Part shown: positions 42,590 to 51,040 of the stretch, one piece after another | Layout: each line of letters opens with the position of its first letter | Position numbering within the stretch: position 1 is the stretch's first letter | Assembly (NCBI RefSeq): GCF_019232825.1 | Contig: NZ_JAFAND010000035.1 | Location: forward strand, 102,869 to 166,868 | Origin: Paludibacterium sp. | Lineage (GTDB): Bacteria; Pseudomonadota; Gammaproteobacteria; Burkholderiales; Chromobacteriaceae | Length of the DNA: 64,000 nucleotides | Reading direction: 5' to 3' | The notes under the pieces: model-generated | Seen by the model: only the letters and a program-made list of their open reading frames with translations | Databases searched by the model: none | What the model was told of the DNA's origin: nothing | Program-made: the position numbers and the translations under genes

Positions 42590-43948
42590 TCAGGCCACGT
42601 CCTCCGCGGCGGCAATGCGCTCGAGCAAGCGCTCGCGCACGAATTTGATGTGGCCGCGCAAGCCATACAAATACTCGCCAAATGCGGCGGGCACACTGAT
42701 TTTGCTGACCGTCCGCTCAATGTGATCCAGATGGTGCGCCAGCTCGCGCAGACGCTCGATGTCGTCGGCCCGCCGATGCGCTTCTTGCTCCAGATCGAGC
42801 AGTGCGCGATACCAGCGATGAATCGACGATTGGATACGCCAGCGATAGATGGCTGGCGCCATCTTCAGCGCCGGGATCAGAAACAACCCCAACGGCACGA
42901 TCACGGCAAGCGCGCGGGCAATCAGACCTGCAAGCCAGAACGGGAAGGTGCGATAAAGCAGACTCTTACCCGATGTGTAGTAACGCCGCGCATCCTCGCT
43001 TAGCGGAATCTCGTGCTCGACCGCGGAAGGAAACTCGCCCTGCTTTCTCAGCACGCCGGCCTTGCCATGCACCTCACGCGCCGCGTCGAGCAGCAAATCG
43101 GACAGCGCCGGGTGCAGCCCGGCACGGGCGACCAGCTCGACCGAAGGGCCAATCAACTCGGTCGTCTCCGGCGGGATATTCTTGCCGACATCGAGCACAC
43201 CCATCGGCAGCTCCAGCTTGTTCAAATAGCTGACACGCCGCGTATAAGCATCCGCCTGCGTGACATTGAACAAGCGGATGCCGGGTGTGTGCAGCAGTTC
43301 GCGCATCATATCGGTCGAGGCGGAGTCGCCCATGACGAAGATGGCGTCAATACGCTCATGACGCAGCGCATCCACCGCGTCGCCAGGCAACGACTCGATC
43401 ATCTGCGTGCCATCGCCAGGGACGATGCCGTTCAGTTTGAGCAACGTCAGCGCAAGTTCCCGCGTCCCCGTCCCCGGGCGGCCGATATCGAGCCGTCCAC
43501 CCTTGAAATCCGACAATAGCGACCGTGGTTCGCCACGATAAAAAATCAACAGCGGCTGATACGAGATGCTGCCCAACGACACAAGCCGCCCGTCGGCCAC
43601 CGCACCCGCCTCGCCGCCCAGCACGAAACCCACATCGGCTTTTTGATGCGCGTCTTTCAACAAGCGCAAATTGTCGACCGAACCGCCGGTGGGCACGATG
43701 CGGACGGTCACACCTTCGCGTGCGAGGATTTGCTGGTAGCGTTGCGCAGTGTGGTCGAACACACTGCCCTTGGGGCCGCTGACAATGATCAGCGTGGAGG
43801 GTGCTGCCGAGCCGACATACCATAGCGCGGCGGCGGATAGCGCGAGCCCAGCAAGCACCAACAAGGCGATGGTCGCCACCAAGCCGCGCCCAAACAGGGC
43901 ATTCAAGCGCGCGGCCAGCCGTGAAATCAGAATTTTCGGTGTGATCAA
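42590..43948 (-). CDS. TAXI family TRAP transporter solute-binding protein, membrane-anchored
   Basis: About 452 residues, N-terminal membrane helix (ALFGRGLVATIALLVLAGLA), then a TAXI-type periplasmic binding domain (LIIVSGPKGSVFDHTAQRYQ, TGGSVDNLRLLKD, GRPGTGTRELALTLLKLNG). A second membrane helix follows at about 345-375 (LAGLIARALAVIVPLGLFLIP) and a cytoplasmic coiled tail. No TRAP permease is nearby, so it may act as a sensor rather than a transporter part. TTG at 43948 with GGAGAG upstream is preferred; the ATG of the longer frame would lie in the terminator. Confidence 0.82.
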   Translation of the reverse strand: MITPKILISRLAARLNALFGRGLVATIALLVLAGLALSAAALWYVGSAAPSTLIIVSGPKGSVFDHTAQRYQQILAREGVTVRIVPTGGSVDNLRLLKDAHQKADVGFVLGGEAGAVADGRLVSLGSISYQPLLIFYRGEPRSLLSDFKGGRLDIGRPGTGTRELALTLLKLNGIVPGDGTQMIESLPGDAVDALRHERIDAIFVMGDSASTDMMRELLHTPGIRLFNVTQADAYTRRVSYLNKLELPMGVLDVGKNIPPETTELIGPSVELVARAGLHPALSDLLLDAAREVHGKAGVLRKQGEFPSAVEHEIPLSEDARRYYTSGKSLLYRTFPFWLAGLIARALAVIVPLGLFLIPALKMAPAIYRWRIQSSIHRWYRALLDLEQEAHRRADDIERLRELAHHLDHIERTVSKISVPAAFGEYLYGLRGHIKFVRERLLERIAAAEDVA

Positions 43949-44007
43949 GGGACTCTCCAAGGCGCCAGATAACGGCGGCGCATGATTATTCCCGTGGAAC
44001 GAACAAT

Positions 44008-44036
44008 AAAAAAGCCTTGTTTTCACAAGGCTTTTT
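44008..44036. terminator. Bidirectional rho-independent terminator after ssrA
   Basis: AAAAAA, GCCTTGT, TTTC loop, ACAAGGC, TTTTT. It begins nine bases beyond the tmRNA 3' end. Confidence 0.88.
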
Positions 44037-44044
44037 GTTGCAAC

Positions 44045-44402
44045 TGGTGGAGGCGGCGGGAATCGAACCCGCGTCCGAAAGCCCTCTGCAGTGAGTTCTA
44101 CATACTTAGCCGTGTCGTTTGAGTTTAACCTCTCCCCCGCCGACGGGCAGGCTGGTTTGAGGCGAGTTACCTAAGTTTAACCCCGGATCAAGTAACCCGA
44201 ACCAAGGCGAGCTGATGTAGAGTGACTCTGCGGGAGTTGCCTCCACGGCCCATCAGCGAGCCGCTGCAGAGTCCGGCCTTAGGCGGCCAGAGCGTAAACG
44301 TTGTCGTTTGCGGTTATTACAGTTTCAGCGTTTTACGGGGTAACTGAAATCCCGGTATGCCCTCATCCGCTTTGCAACCCTCGTCGAAACCAGGTCGCCC
44401 CC
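44045..44402 (-). ncRNA. ssrA: Transfer-messenger RNA (tmRNA)
   Basis: 358 nt on the minus strand from GGGGGCGACCTGGTTTCGACG to a tRNA-like 3' end GGTTCGATTCCCGCCGCCTCCACCA (read in overlapping parts). The tRNA-like acceptor and T arm, an intact CCA, and a reading frame are present. The tag codons at 44279-44311 read ANDNVYALAA followed by TAA. tmRNA rescues stalled ribosomes together with SmpB and labels the product for degradation. Confidence 0.97.
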
Positions 44403-44416
44403 AGATGTGGTCAGCC

Positions 44417-44422
44417 AGTATA
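44417..44422 (-). promoter_or_regulatory. ssrA promoter -10 element
   Basis: TATACT preceded by TG one base upstream (extended -10, TGTTATACT) on the minus strand, 14 bases before the mature tmRNA 5' end. No clear -35 box, which suits an extended -10 promoter. Confidence 0.6.
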
Positions 44423-44570
44423 ACACCGTGCCCACGCCATCGTCCACAAAGGTTAAAGCGACATGCGCGTATAAAAGTGCCGCCATCCGGCAAAAAGCTA
44501 GAGGCAGATCAACACGCCGCCGTTCACCGACGCCACATAATGACGCATCATTACCCTGCAGAGCATTATC

Positions 44571-44828
44571 ATGCACACCACCGTCAGCGCCGCCATCGAT
44601 GCCGAAGTCAAGGCACAGGCTGTTCGCGTGCTACAGCGCGAAGGCCTGACCTTGTCGCAAGCTATTCGCGCCTTATTGGGCTACATAGCCCGCGAGGGAA
44701 AACTGCCGGACGACGTGCCGTTTTTCGGCAGCGGCAGCCTGCCCTCGACCGCCGAAGCGGATGAATCCGCTCTGCCGACGTATGCCAGCTTCAACGAGCT
44801 GATGCGCGCGATCACCGGCGAGCTGTAA
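44571..44828 (+). CDS. RelB/DinJ-like antitoxin, orphan
   Basis: 85 residues. The N-terminal MHTTVSAAIDAEVKAQAVRVLQREGLTLSQAIRALL is the ribbon-helix-helix pattern of RelB/DinJ antitoxins. A RelE/YafQ-type toxin gene would be expected directly downstream, but the next gene is rcnA on the other strand three bases later, so the antitoxin stands without a partner. It may be a relic or a solitary regulator. It lies next to tmRNA, whose rescue function counters RelE-like toxins. Confidence 0.75.
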   Translation: MHTTVSAAIDAEVKAQAVRVLQREGLTLSQAIRALLGYIAREGKLPDDVPFFGSGSLPSTAEADESALPTYASFNELMRAITGEL

Positions 44829-44830
44829 CG

Positions 44831-45709
44831 TCACAGCAGCTGCCTCAGCCCGGCGTACCCCACCGACAACCCCACCAGCACGATCAGCGCGCCGGAGAAA
44901 TACGGCGCCTTGCGCGCAAACTCGCCCGCGCCGCGCCAACGATCGGACAAATGCTTCAGACTCAACGCCGCCAGCACACCGGTGGCGACCATGGTCAACG
45001 CCAGACCGATACTGAAGCACAACACCAGCGTGGCGCCGAGCGCCACTTTCTTTAATTGCAGGCACAGCAGCAGCACGGTAATCGATGCCGGACAAGGCAC
45101 GAGGCCGCCCGTGAGACCAAACAGCACGATCTGGCCAGTGCTTGCCTCCCGGTTGGCGAAGCGGCGGCGGATGTCCTCCGCATGAGCACGCTCATGCGCA
45201 TCCTGCGCGTGGCCCACGATCCGTTCGAATGTGGCCAAAGCGTCTTGCGCCGTCACCGAACGATACTTGCCCACCCCCGCGTGCCGCGCCGGTTGCGTAT
45301 GACGGTGCGAATGGCGCCCATGATCATGCGGGTGAGGATGCGCATGCGGGTGGTCATGCCCATGGCCATGCTGCTCGCGCCAGGTGCGCCATAGCATCCA
45401 ACCGGCAACCAGCAGGATCATGGCCGCCGACAGCACTTGGAAATACGGCTCACTGGCCTCGGTAGCCCAGCGCCCGCCGAACCGCAACCCCAGCATCGCC
45501 ACCAGCCACACCACGGCGGTATGCGACAGCGTGGCGGACAACCCAAGCAAAATGGCCTGGCCAACCGTGCCGCGGATCGCGACGATGAACGCCGCCATCA
45601 TGGTTTTGGAATGCCCCGGCTCCAAGCCGTGCAACGCGCCGAGCAGAATGGCGCTCGGCACGAAAAGCCAAGCATTGCCACCGAGAAGCATCTGAGAAAA
45701 GTTCAACAT
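44831..45709 (-). CDS. rcnA: Nickel/cobalt efflux protein RcnA
   Basis: 292 residues with six helices: MLNFSQMLLGGNAWLF start, LLGALHGLEPGHSKTMMAAF, a long cytoplasmic loop with many His (HGHGHDHPHAHPHPHDHG), and the C-terminal GLTGGLVPCPASITVLLLC. These are the features of RcnA, which pumps Ni(II) and Co(II) out of the cell. It is divergent from rcnR, with two RcnR-like sites between. Start 45709 chosen as it matches the family; 16 more codons exist upstream in frame. Confidence 0.93.
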   Translation of the reverse strand: MLNFSQMLLGGNAWLFVPSAILLGALHGLEPGHSKTMMAAFIVAIRGTVGQAILLGLSATLSHTAVVWLVAMLGLRFGGRWATEASEPYFQVLSAAMILLVAGWMLWRTWREQHGHGHDHPHAHPHPHDHGRHSHRHTQPARHAGVGKYRSVTAQDALATFERIVGHAQDAHERAHAEDIRRRFANREASTGQIVLFGLTGGLVPCPASITVLLLCLQLKKVALGATLVLCFSIGLALTMVATGVLAALSLKHLSDRWRGAGEFARKAPYFSGALIVLVGLSVGYAGLRQLL

Positions 45710-45747
45710 ACCGGTTTCCGGTCTGGAAGGATGACGTGCTTTCAGTA

Positions 45748-45783
45748 TACTCCCCACCAGTATAAAAATACTACCCCCCTGTA
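45748..45783. promoter_or_regulatory. Tandem RcnR operators
   Basis: TACTCCCCACCAGTA (45748-45762) and TACTACCCCCCTGTA (45769-45783), both close to the RcnR site form TACT, a C/G tract, then AGTA. Centres are 21 bp apart, so two tetramers can bind on one face of DNA. They lie between rcnA and rcnR. Confidence 0.8.
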
Positions 45784-45825
45784 TCGATGTGCTATGCTGG
45801 CCGCACGCACCGCCAAGGAAAATTC

Positions 45826-46098
45826 ATGTCGCACACCATACGCGATCAAGCGAAATTGCTAGCGCGGGTCCGCCGCCTGAGCGGCCAGACCGCCGCGCTG
45901 GAAAAACAGCTGACCAACGGCACCGAATGCAGCGCCGTGCTACAGCAGATCGCCGCCATCCGCGGCGCGGTCAACGGTTTGATGGCCGCCGTGATCGAAG
46001 GGCATTTGAGCGTTCATCTCGTGGACCAGCCTGACGAAGCGCAGCGGCAAAAAGACCTGGAGGTCGTGCTGCAGGTCATCAAATCGTACCTGAAATAG
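45826..46098 (+). CDS. rcnR: Ni/Co-responsive repressor RcnR
   Basis: 90 residues of the CsoR/RcnR all-helical repressor family. All four metal ligands of E. coli RcnR are kept: H3, C35, H60 and H64, a set that sets it apart from FrmR and CsoR. Metal binding would release DNA and let rcnA be expressed. The tandem operators are just upstream. Start 45826 fits since H3 must follow the Met. Confidence 0.93.
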   Translation: MSHTIRDQAKLLARVRRLSGQTAALEKQLTNGTECSAVLQQIAAIRGAVNGLMAAVIEGHLSVHLVDQPDEAQRQKDLEVVLQVIKSYLK

Positions 46099-46180
46099 CA
46101 ACGCCGCCCTCTTGGCAGTCGCGCACAACCCGCTGATTCCGTTATACTTCCGCCCCACGCCGTCATCGCAGGATGTTTCC

Positions 46181-48154
46181 ATGAGTTTGTTGCCGCATCA
46201 GGTCGAATTGCTAGCCCCCGCCAAAACCGTTGAAATCGCCCGCGAAGCGATCCTGCATGGCGCAGATGCCGTGTACATCGGCGGACCGAGCTTTGGCGCG
46301 CGGCACAACGCTTGCAACAGCGTTGCCGACATCGCCGAACTCACGCGTTTTGCTCACTTTTACCATGCGCGCGTTTTCGTCACGCTCAACACCATTTTGC
46401 ACGACGCCGAGCTGGACGCGGCGCGGCGTCTGGTCTGGCAACTGTACGACGCCGGCGTCGACGCGCTGATCATCCAAGACATGGGCATCCTGGAGATGGA
46501 CCTGCCGCCGATCGAGCTGCACGCCTCGACGCAATGCGACATTCGCGATACCGACAAGGCGCTTTTCCTATCCGACGCGGGCTTCTCGCAACTGGTGCTG
46601 GCGCGGGAACTGTCGATCGCGCAAATACGCGCCATCGCCGAGCGGCTCGCCGGTGGCGCCACACTCGAATATTTCATCCACGGCGCGTTGTGCGTGGCGT
46701 TCTCCGGCCAGTGCTATATCAGCCATGCCGAGACCGGCCGCAGCGCCAACCGGGGCGATTGTTCGCAGGCCTGCCGCCTGCCCTATACGCTGACCGACCA
46801 AAAGGGCGGCGTGGTGGCATTCGACAAGCACCTGCTGTCGATGAAGGACAACAACCAGAGCGCGAATTTGGAAGCGCTTCTGGACGCCGGCGTACGCTCG
46901 TTGAAAATCGAAGGCCGTTACAAGGACGCGAGCTACGTCAAGAACATTACCGCCCATTACCGGCTGCTGCTGGACGCGCTGTTCGAACGCCGGCCGGAGC
47001 TTGCACCGGCATCGAGCGGCACGAGCGAGATCTTTTTCACGCCAAACCCAGACAAAACCTTTCATCGCGGCGGCACCGACTATTTCGCCACCGGCCGCCA
47101 ACCGGATATCGGCGCGTTCGATTCGCCCAAGTTTGTCGGCGTGACGCTTGGCCACGCGCATCAAGTCGGACCGGACTGGCTGGAAATCGCCACGGCCGAG
47201 ACGATGAGCAACGGCGACGGCATCAATTACCTGAAGAAGCGCGAAGTGATCGGCATGCAGCTGAACACCGTCAAGCAGGCCGGGCACGACGCCGAGGGCG
47301 TGCCGTTGTGGCGCGGCCAGCCGAACGACCCCGCGCTGCTGGCCGGTTTGAAGCCTGGCATGGAGATCTGCCGCAACCGCGACCATGCCTGGGAGCTGGC
47401 GCTATTGAAACCGTCGGCCGAACGGCGCGTCGGCGTATGGGTCGCGCTATCGGAGAGCGAGGACGGCCTCGTGCTGACGCTCACCGATACCGACGGTTGC
47501 TGCGCCACCGCCAAGCTGTCGACCGCGTTGACCGCCGCCAAGGACCCGGAACGCGCGCGACAGGGTTTGATCGACGCGCTGGGCAAGTTGGGCAACACCC
47601 GTTTTATCGCCCACGACATTCGGCTCGACCTGCGCGAGCCCTGGTTCGTGCCGGCATCGGCCATCAACGGACTGCGGCGCCAAGCGGTGGAAAACCTGGA
47701 AGCGGCGCGGCTTGCCGCTTGGCAGCGCCCCACGCGCAAAGCGGCCGTTGCGCCACCGCCCCGCTACCCCGCCACCACGCTGAGCTATCTGGCCAACATC
47801 TACAACGAATTGGCTTGGCGGTTTTACCGCCGCCATGGTGTCGACGTGGCCGAACCGGCCTACGAGGCGCACCAGGAGCCGGGCGAGGTCAGCCTGATGA
47901 TCACCAAGCACTGCCTACGTTTCAGCTTCAATCTGTGTCCGAAGCAAGCCAAAGGGGTCAAGGGGGTCATGGGGCAAGTGCGCGCCGATCCGCTCATTCT
48001 CAAATCGGGCAGCGAGACCTATACGTTGACATTCGACTGCCGCCCATGCGAGATGCACGTGATGGGCAAGATGAAAAAACACATTCTCAAATCGCCACCG
48101 CCGAGCGACATCCCGGCGACGGCGCCGATCACTTTTTTCAAAACACGCCCGTAA
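46181..48154 (+). CDS. rlhA: U32 family 23S rRNA 5-hydroxycytidine synthase RlhA
   Basis: 657 residues, near the 653 of E. coli RlhA (YdcP), which makes 5-hydroxycytidine at position 2501 of 23S rRNA. The U32 family signature is in FIHGALCVAFSGQCYISHAE and GRSANRGDCSQACRLPY, with cysteines for an iron-sulfur cluster, preceded by ELHASTQCDIRD. The long C-terminal part (LCPKQAKGVKG, FDCRPCEMHVMG) is specific for RlhA rather than the shorter TrhP. Start 46181 matches the family. Confidence 0.9.
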   Translation: MSLLPHQVELLAPAKTVEIAREAILHGADAVYIGGPSFGARHNACNSVADIAELTRFAHFYHARVFVTLNTILHDAELDAARRLVWQLYDAGVDALIIQDMGILEMDLPPIELHASTQCDIRDTDKALFLSDAGFSQLVLARELSIAQIRAIAERLAGGATLEYFIHGALCVAFSGQCYISHAETGRSANRGDCSQACRLPYTLTDQKGGVVAFDKHLLSMKDNNQSANLEALLDAGVRSLKIEGRYKDASYVKNITAHYRLLLDALFERRPELAPASSGTSEIFFTPNPDKTFHRGGTDYFATGRQPDIGAFDSPKFVGVTLGHAHQVGPDWLEIATAETMSNGDGINYLKKREVIGMQLNTVKQAGHDAEGVPLWRGQPNDPALLAGLKPGMEICRNRDHAWELALLKPSAERRVGVWVALSESEDGLVLTLTDTDGCCATAKLSTALTAAKDPERARQGLIDALGKLGNTRFIAHDIRLDLREPWFVPASAINGLRRQAVENLEAARLAAWQRPTRKAAVAPPPRYPATTLSYLANIYNELAWRFYRRHGVDVAEPAYEAHQEPGEVSLMITKHCLRFSFNLCPKQAKGVKGVMGQVRADPLILKSGSETYTLTFDCRPCEMHVMGKMKKHILKSPPPSDIPATAPITFFKTRP

Positions 48155-48161
48155 GCCCGCA

Positions 48162-49583
48162 TCAACATGGGTTGACGCTTTGCTCCACCCGTTCCGCCAC
48201 GGCCAATAGCCGCGCCTCCTGCCCTGGCGCCGCCACCAGCATCAGACTGGGCGGCAGGCCGCTGACCGGATCGGCAAACGACCAGGCCGGCACGGCAATG
48301 GCGGGCAGATCCGCGTAGTTGCACAAAGCGAGCGGGCTGATTTGCCGGTTAAGCCCGGGGCGCAGCGTGCGGCGGTTCATCTCGCCATGCGGCGGCGCCA
48401 GCCACCCCATAGTCGGCAACAGTAAGATCCCGTCGTGCCCCAGCATGTCGCGGTAGAGTTCGCGCACGGTCTGAAAACGGCCAACCAGCCGCGCTGCGTG
48501 CGCGGCGCTGCGCGGGATGGCAAAACGCCCGAGCGTCGCGCCATACAGCAGCCAGACGAACAGTCCATGGTCGATGCCGGGGCGGCCGGTCAATTGGCGC
48601 CATGCCTCCGCCAGCAGATGAAACGGGCGCCCGCCGCTCTCCAGCGCCTCATACCAGTCGGCCTGCATGTCGTGCAAAATCATCGGCGCGATCAAATCCT
48701 GCAAACTGGCGACCTCGTCGAAACACTGTCCCTCGCTTTGCATGCCAGCCACCGTCAGCGCCTTGCGTGCCGCGGCCAATGCCTGGTCGATGCACGGTGA
48801 CAGCGTCTGCAACGGAAAGCCCTCCGCCCGAATCAGGCGCAGCCCCTCAAGGGAAGGCACCGTTGGCAAGGCCGTCTGCGCCAGCACCTGATACACCAGC
48901 CGTGCATCCCGCACAGAACGCGTGATCGGGCCAATGGCGAGCCAACTGTCGGTAAACCCATCGATCTGCGGCCAGCTGTGCTGCTTGGGCACGGCACTGG
49001 ACGAAGGCTTGAAACCGACGACTCCGCAGCAGGCGGCGGGAATACGGATCGAGCCTAAGATATCGGAGCCGATGCCAAAGGCCACCGCGCCCGACGCGAC
49101 CAGCGCGGCATCTCCCCCCGAGGAACCGCCGGCGGTCCGTTCCGGCGCGAGCGGATTGCGCGTGACACCGTGGCGAGGGCTGGTCGTTTCGGCCGTCATG
49201 GCAAACTCGGGCACATTGCCGCGCGCGACGATCACCGCGCCCGCCGCTTTGAGCCGCGTCACCACCGGCGAATCCCGCGTCGGCACCCATGGGCGCATAT
49301 AGTTCGATCCGGCATACACCGGCTGGCCGGCCATGCCGATGGTTTCCTTTAGCGAACAAGGCAGACCGGTCAGCGGCCCGGACGACACCGCCTCCCATTG
49401 GCGCATGGCGTCTTCGCGCAAGATATGGCTCGCGGCATGAAGCTGAGGCTGCAGCGCGTTGAGACGTGCCAAATGGAGCTGGAGCAGCTGCTCGGCATGG
49501 CTTTCGCCCTGCGCCAGCTGGAGCAGCATCGTGGTGGCATCGGCCAATTCGCGCGGACGCGCTCCGGGCACGGTCATCTCCAT
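48162..49583 (-). CDS. Amidase signature family protein
   Basis: 473 residues. The Ser-cisSer-Lys triad is visible: Lys in LPCSLKETIG, and the two Ser in TAGGSSGGDAALVASG with GIGSDILGSIRIPAACCG. The C-terminal region has LLLPTMGWLAPPHGE. Members hydrolyse diverse amides; the substrate here is open, and there is no gatB or gatC gene nearby, so it is not the glutamyl-tRNA amidotransferase. ATG at 49583 chosen; a TTG three codons upstream is possible. Confidence 0.87.
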   Translation of the reverse strand: MEMTVPGARPRELADATTMLLQLAQGESHAEQLLQLHLARLNALQPQLHAASHILREDAMRQWEAVSSGPLTGLPCSLKETIGMAGQPVYAGSNYMRPWVPTRDSPVVTRLKAAGAVIVARGNVPEFAMTAETTSPRHGVTRNPLAPERTAGGSSGGDAALVASGAVAFGIGSDILGSIRIPAACCGVVGFKPSSSAVPKQHSWPQIDGFTDSWLAIGPITRSVRDARLVYQVLAQTALPTVPSLEGLRLIRAEGFPLQTLSPCIDQALAAARKALTVAGMQSEGQCFDEVASLQDLIAPMILHDMQADWYEALESGGRPFHLLAEAWRQLTGRPGIDHGLFVWLLYGATLGRFAIPRSAAHAARLVGRFQTVRELYRDMLGHDGILLLPTMGWLAPPHGEMNRRTLRPGLNRQISPLALCNYADLPAIAVPAWSFADPVSGLPPSLMLVAAPGQEARLLAVAERVEQSVNPC

Positions 49584-49612
49584 GGCAACCAATCACCGTA
49601 TTTATTATCACA

Positions 49613-49901
49613 TTGGCATAACTAGCGCTAGCAATTGCCATCGATGCCGCGCCTACTTCGGTCGGCAGGAGCCATGCCATCGTTGTGAAACTATCACGCA
49701 AGATAATGCCAAATGGTGATGAAGTCCACCATGTAACAACACTTTAAATAATATGTTTTTAATGTAAGGTGTTCATTATGGACATTTTTTCAGATGACGA
49801 TTTCAATAGATATTTACATGTCATTTCACCGACAGCGTGATATAACTAACAAGAACGAGCGTTGGACCAACCGATCATAGAGCCCCTCCCACGAGGCCCG
49901 C
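49613..49901. other. A/T-rich intergenic region with palindrome and possible tiny ORF
   Basis: About 290 bases clearly richer in A/T than the surroundings. It has the palindrome CTAGCGCTAG (49622-49631) with TGGCA and TGCCA on either side, in the amidase promoter. ATG at 49774 opens a 20-codon frame MDIFSDDDFNRYLHVISPTA with AAGGTG before it; too short to call as a gene. Otherwise promoter DNA for the genes at 49583 and 49902. Confidence 0.4.
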
Positions 49902-50138
49902 ATGAAACCAACATTGATGCTTGATTTGCAGGAGGCCATTGCGCTCTCCCGGTTTTGGACAGAATACGAACCATCCGATAAGGCCGGAGAGCAGCAACGA
50001 GCCGTATCCTGCATCCTGCTTGCCTATATCGACGTTCTAGAGCAGGAGATCGGCCGTCTGAACGCGCTGCAGCCCGCACAAAGCACTGCGGCGCAGTGCC
50101 CCACCGAACCGGACGAGCGAGCGCCGAACACGCCATGA
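49902..50138 (+). CDS. Small hypothetical protein (78 aa)
   Basis: 78 residues: an acidic helical part (MLDLQEAIALSRFWTEYEPS, then AVSCILLAYIDVLEQEIGRL) and a flexible Pro/Thr-rich end. No signal peptide or membrane helix. Ribosome site GAGG before ATG. It looks like a soluble helical hairpin. Not recognised. Confidence 0.6.
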   Translation: MKPTLMLDLQEAIALSRFWTEYEPSDKAGEQQRAVSCILLAYIDVLEQEIGRLNALQPAQSTAAQCPTEPDERAPNTP

Positions 50139-50196
50139 CATGATGCTCACGACCTAACGCTCTGTTATGATGACAGGGAAAAAGGCGGGTATCTCC

Positions 50197-50802
50197 ATGA
50201 AAAATCCACGGACACTGCTGGCCGCACTATCGACGGTGCTTCTGTTTGGCTGCGATGCCTCAGGCAGCACCACCGAGCAAGACCAACAACAGGACGTCAC
50301 CGACGCCACGTACTTCAAGGCGCTGGCCACACGCCAATCGCTCACCTGCCCGCTTCCCAAGGGAATGCGCGCCTTCAAGCCCATCAGTCACATCAAGCCG
50401 GACGACTTGAAAACGCAAACCCTGGCGCGGGAATACGTCGAGCTGAAACGGCGCGAGACCCAAGTTTCCTGGCAATCGGCGGCGCAGTATTTCAATCAGG
50501 ATCAGTACGCGGCGGAAAATTGGCTGGCGCGCATGCAAAGCTTGACCGCCACCCTGGACGACGGCTTGCAGACTTACCGCAAGAACAACTACAACTTCGC
50601 CACACCGTTGGATGAGTACGCCCTGTCGCTGGCAGACCAATACCGCAATGCCTGTAAACAATACATTCAGGCCAACAGCGAATGGGTGGGCAAGGACCAG
50701 GCATTGCAAAAGCTGCGCCAAGAGAAGCCGCAGCCTTGGCTCGCACCGGACCGGCCGTTGACCTGTTCGATGTTGGCGGGCAAGAACTGCTACGACGATT
50801 GA
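50197..50802 (+). CDS. Lipoprotein of unknown function
   Basis: 201 residues with a lipoprotein signal peptide, lipobox LLFGC at about residues 15-19. The mature protein is helical and rich in Gln and charged residues (YVELKRRETQVSWQSAAQYF, ENWLARMQSLTATLDDG). Cysteines follow near LTCPLPKG, RNACKQ and near the C-terminus (LTCSMLAGKNCYDD), enough for two disulfides. It is convergent with pepT, with a palindromic element in between. No family name can be given. Confidence 0.72.
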   Translation: MKNPRTLLAALSTVLLFGCDASGSTTEQDQQQDVTDATYFKALATRQSLTCPLPKGMRAFKPISHIKPDDLKTQTLAREYVELKRRETQVSWQSAAQYFNQDQYAAENWLARMQSLTATLDDGLQTYRKNNYNFATPLDEYALSLADQYRNACKQYIQANSEWVGKDQALQKLRQEKPQPWLAPDRPLTCSMLAGKNCYDD

Positions 50803-50808
50803 ACGCAA

Positions 50809-51019
50809 CACGGGCGCCCTTAGGGCCTGTCTGCAAGCGACAACGCGATGCGCCGGCGGATACCGGCCCCGAAGGGCTGACCTGGTAAACGGCCATCTGC
50901 GTCGTTGGGCGGCTTGGCCTTAGAATGACTAAGGCCTGCGCCCCCCGCCTAGCATCTGGCCATTTACCAGGCCAGCGCAGTTCACAAATAGTTTGCAGAC
51001 AGGCCCCAGGCGCCCGTGT
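50809..51019. repeat. Palindromic repeat element inserted in a terminator-like hairpin
   Basis: Element 50823-51006 (184 bp) ends in 14-bp perfect inverted repeats GGGCCTGTCTGCAA / TTGCAGACAGGCCC and has inner inverted repeats (CCTGGTAAACGGCCA against TGGCCATTTACCAGG; GGCCTTA-GAATGAC-TAAGGCC). Outside it lie ACACGGGCGCC (50809-50819) and GGCGCCCGTGT (51009-51019), which together would form an 11-bp hairpin, the likely original bidirectional terminator between the lipoprotein gene and pepT. No protein is encoded. A 61-bp half copy is at 32560. Confidence 0.82.
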
Positions 51020-51040
51020 CGATACAGCCAGTCACACCGC

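Noticed and set aside
44045..44100. tmRNA 3' end as integration site of a genomic island
   Set aside because: No integrase gene and no second copy of the tmRNA 3' end seen in the window.
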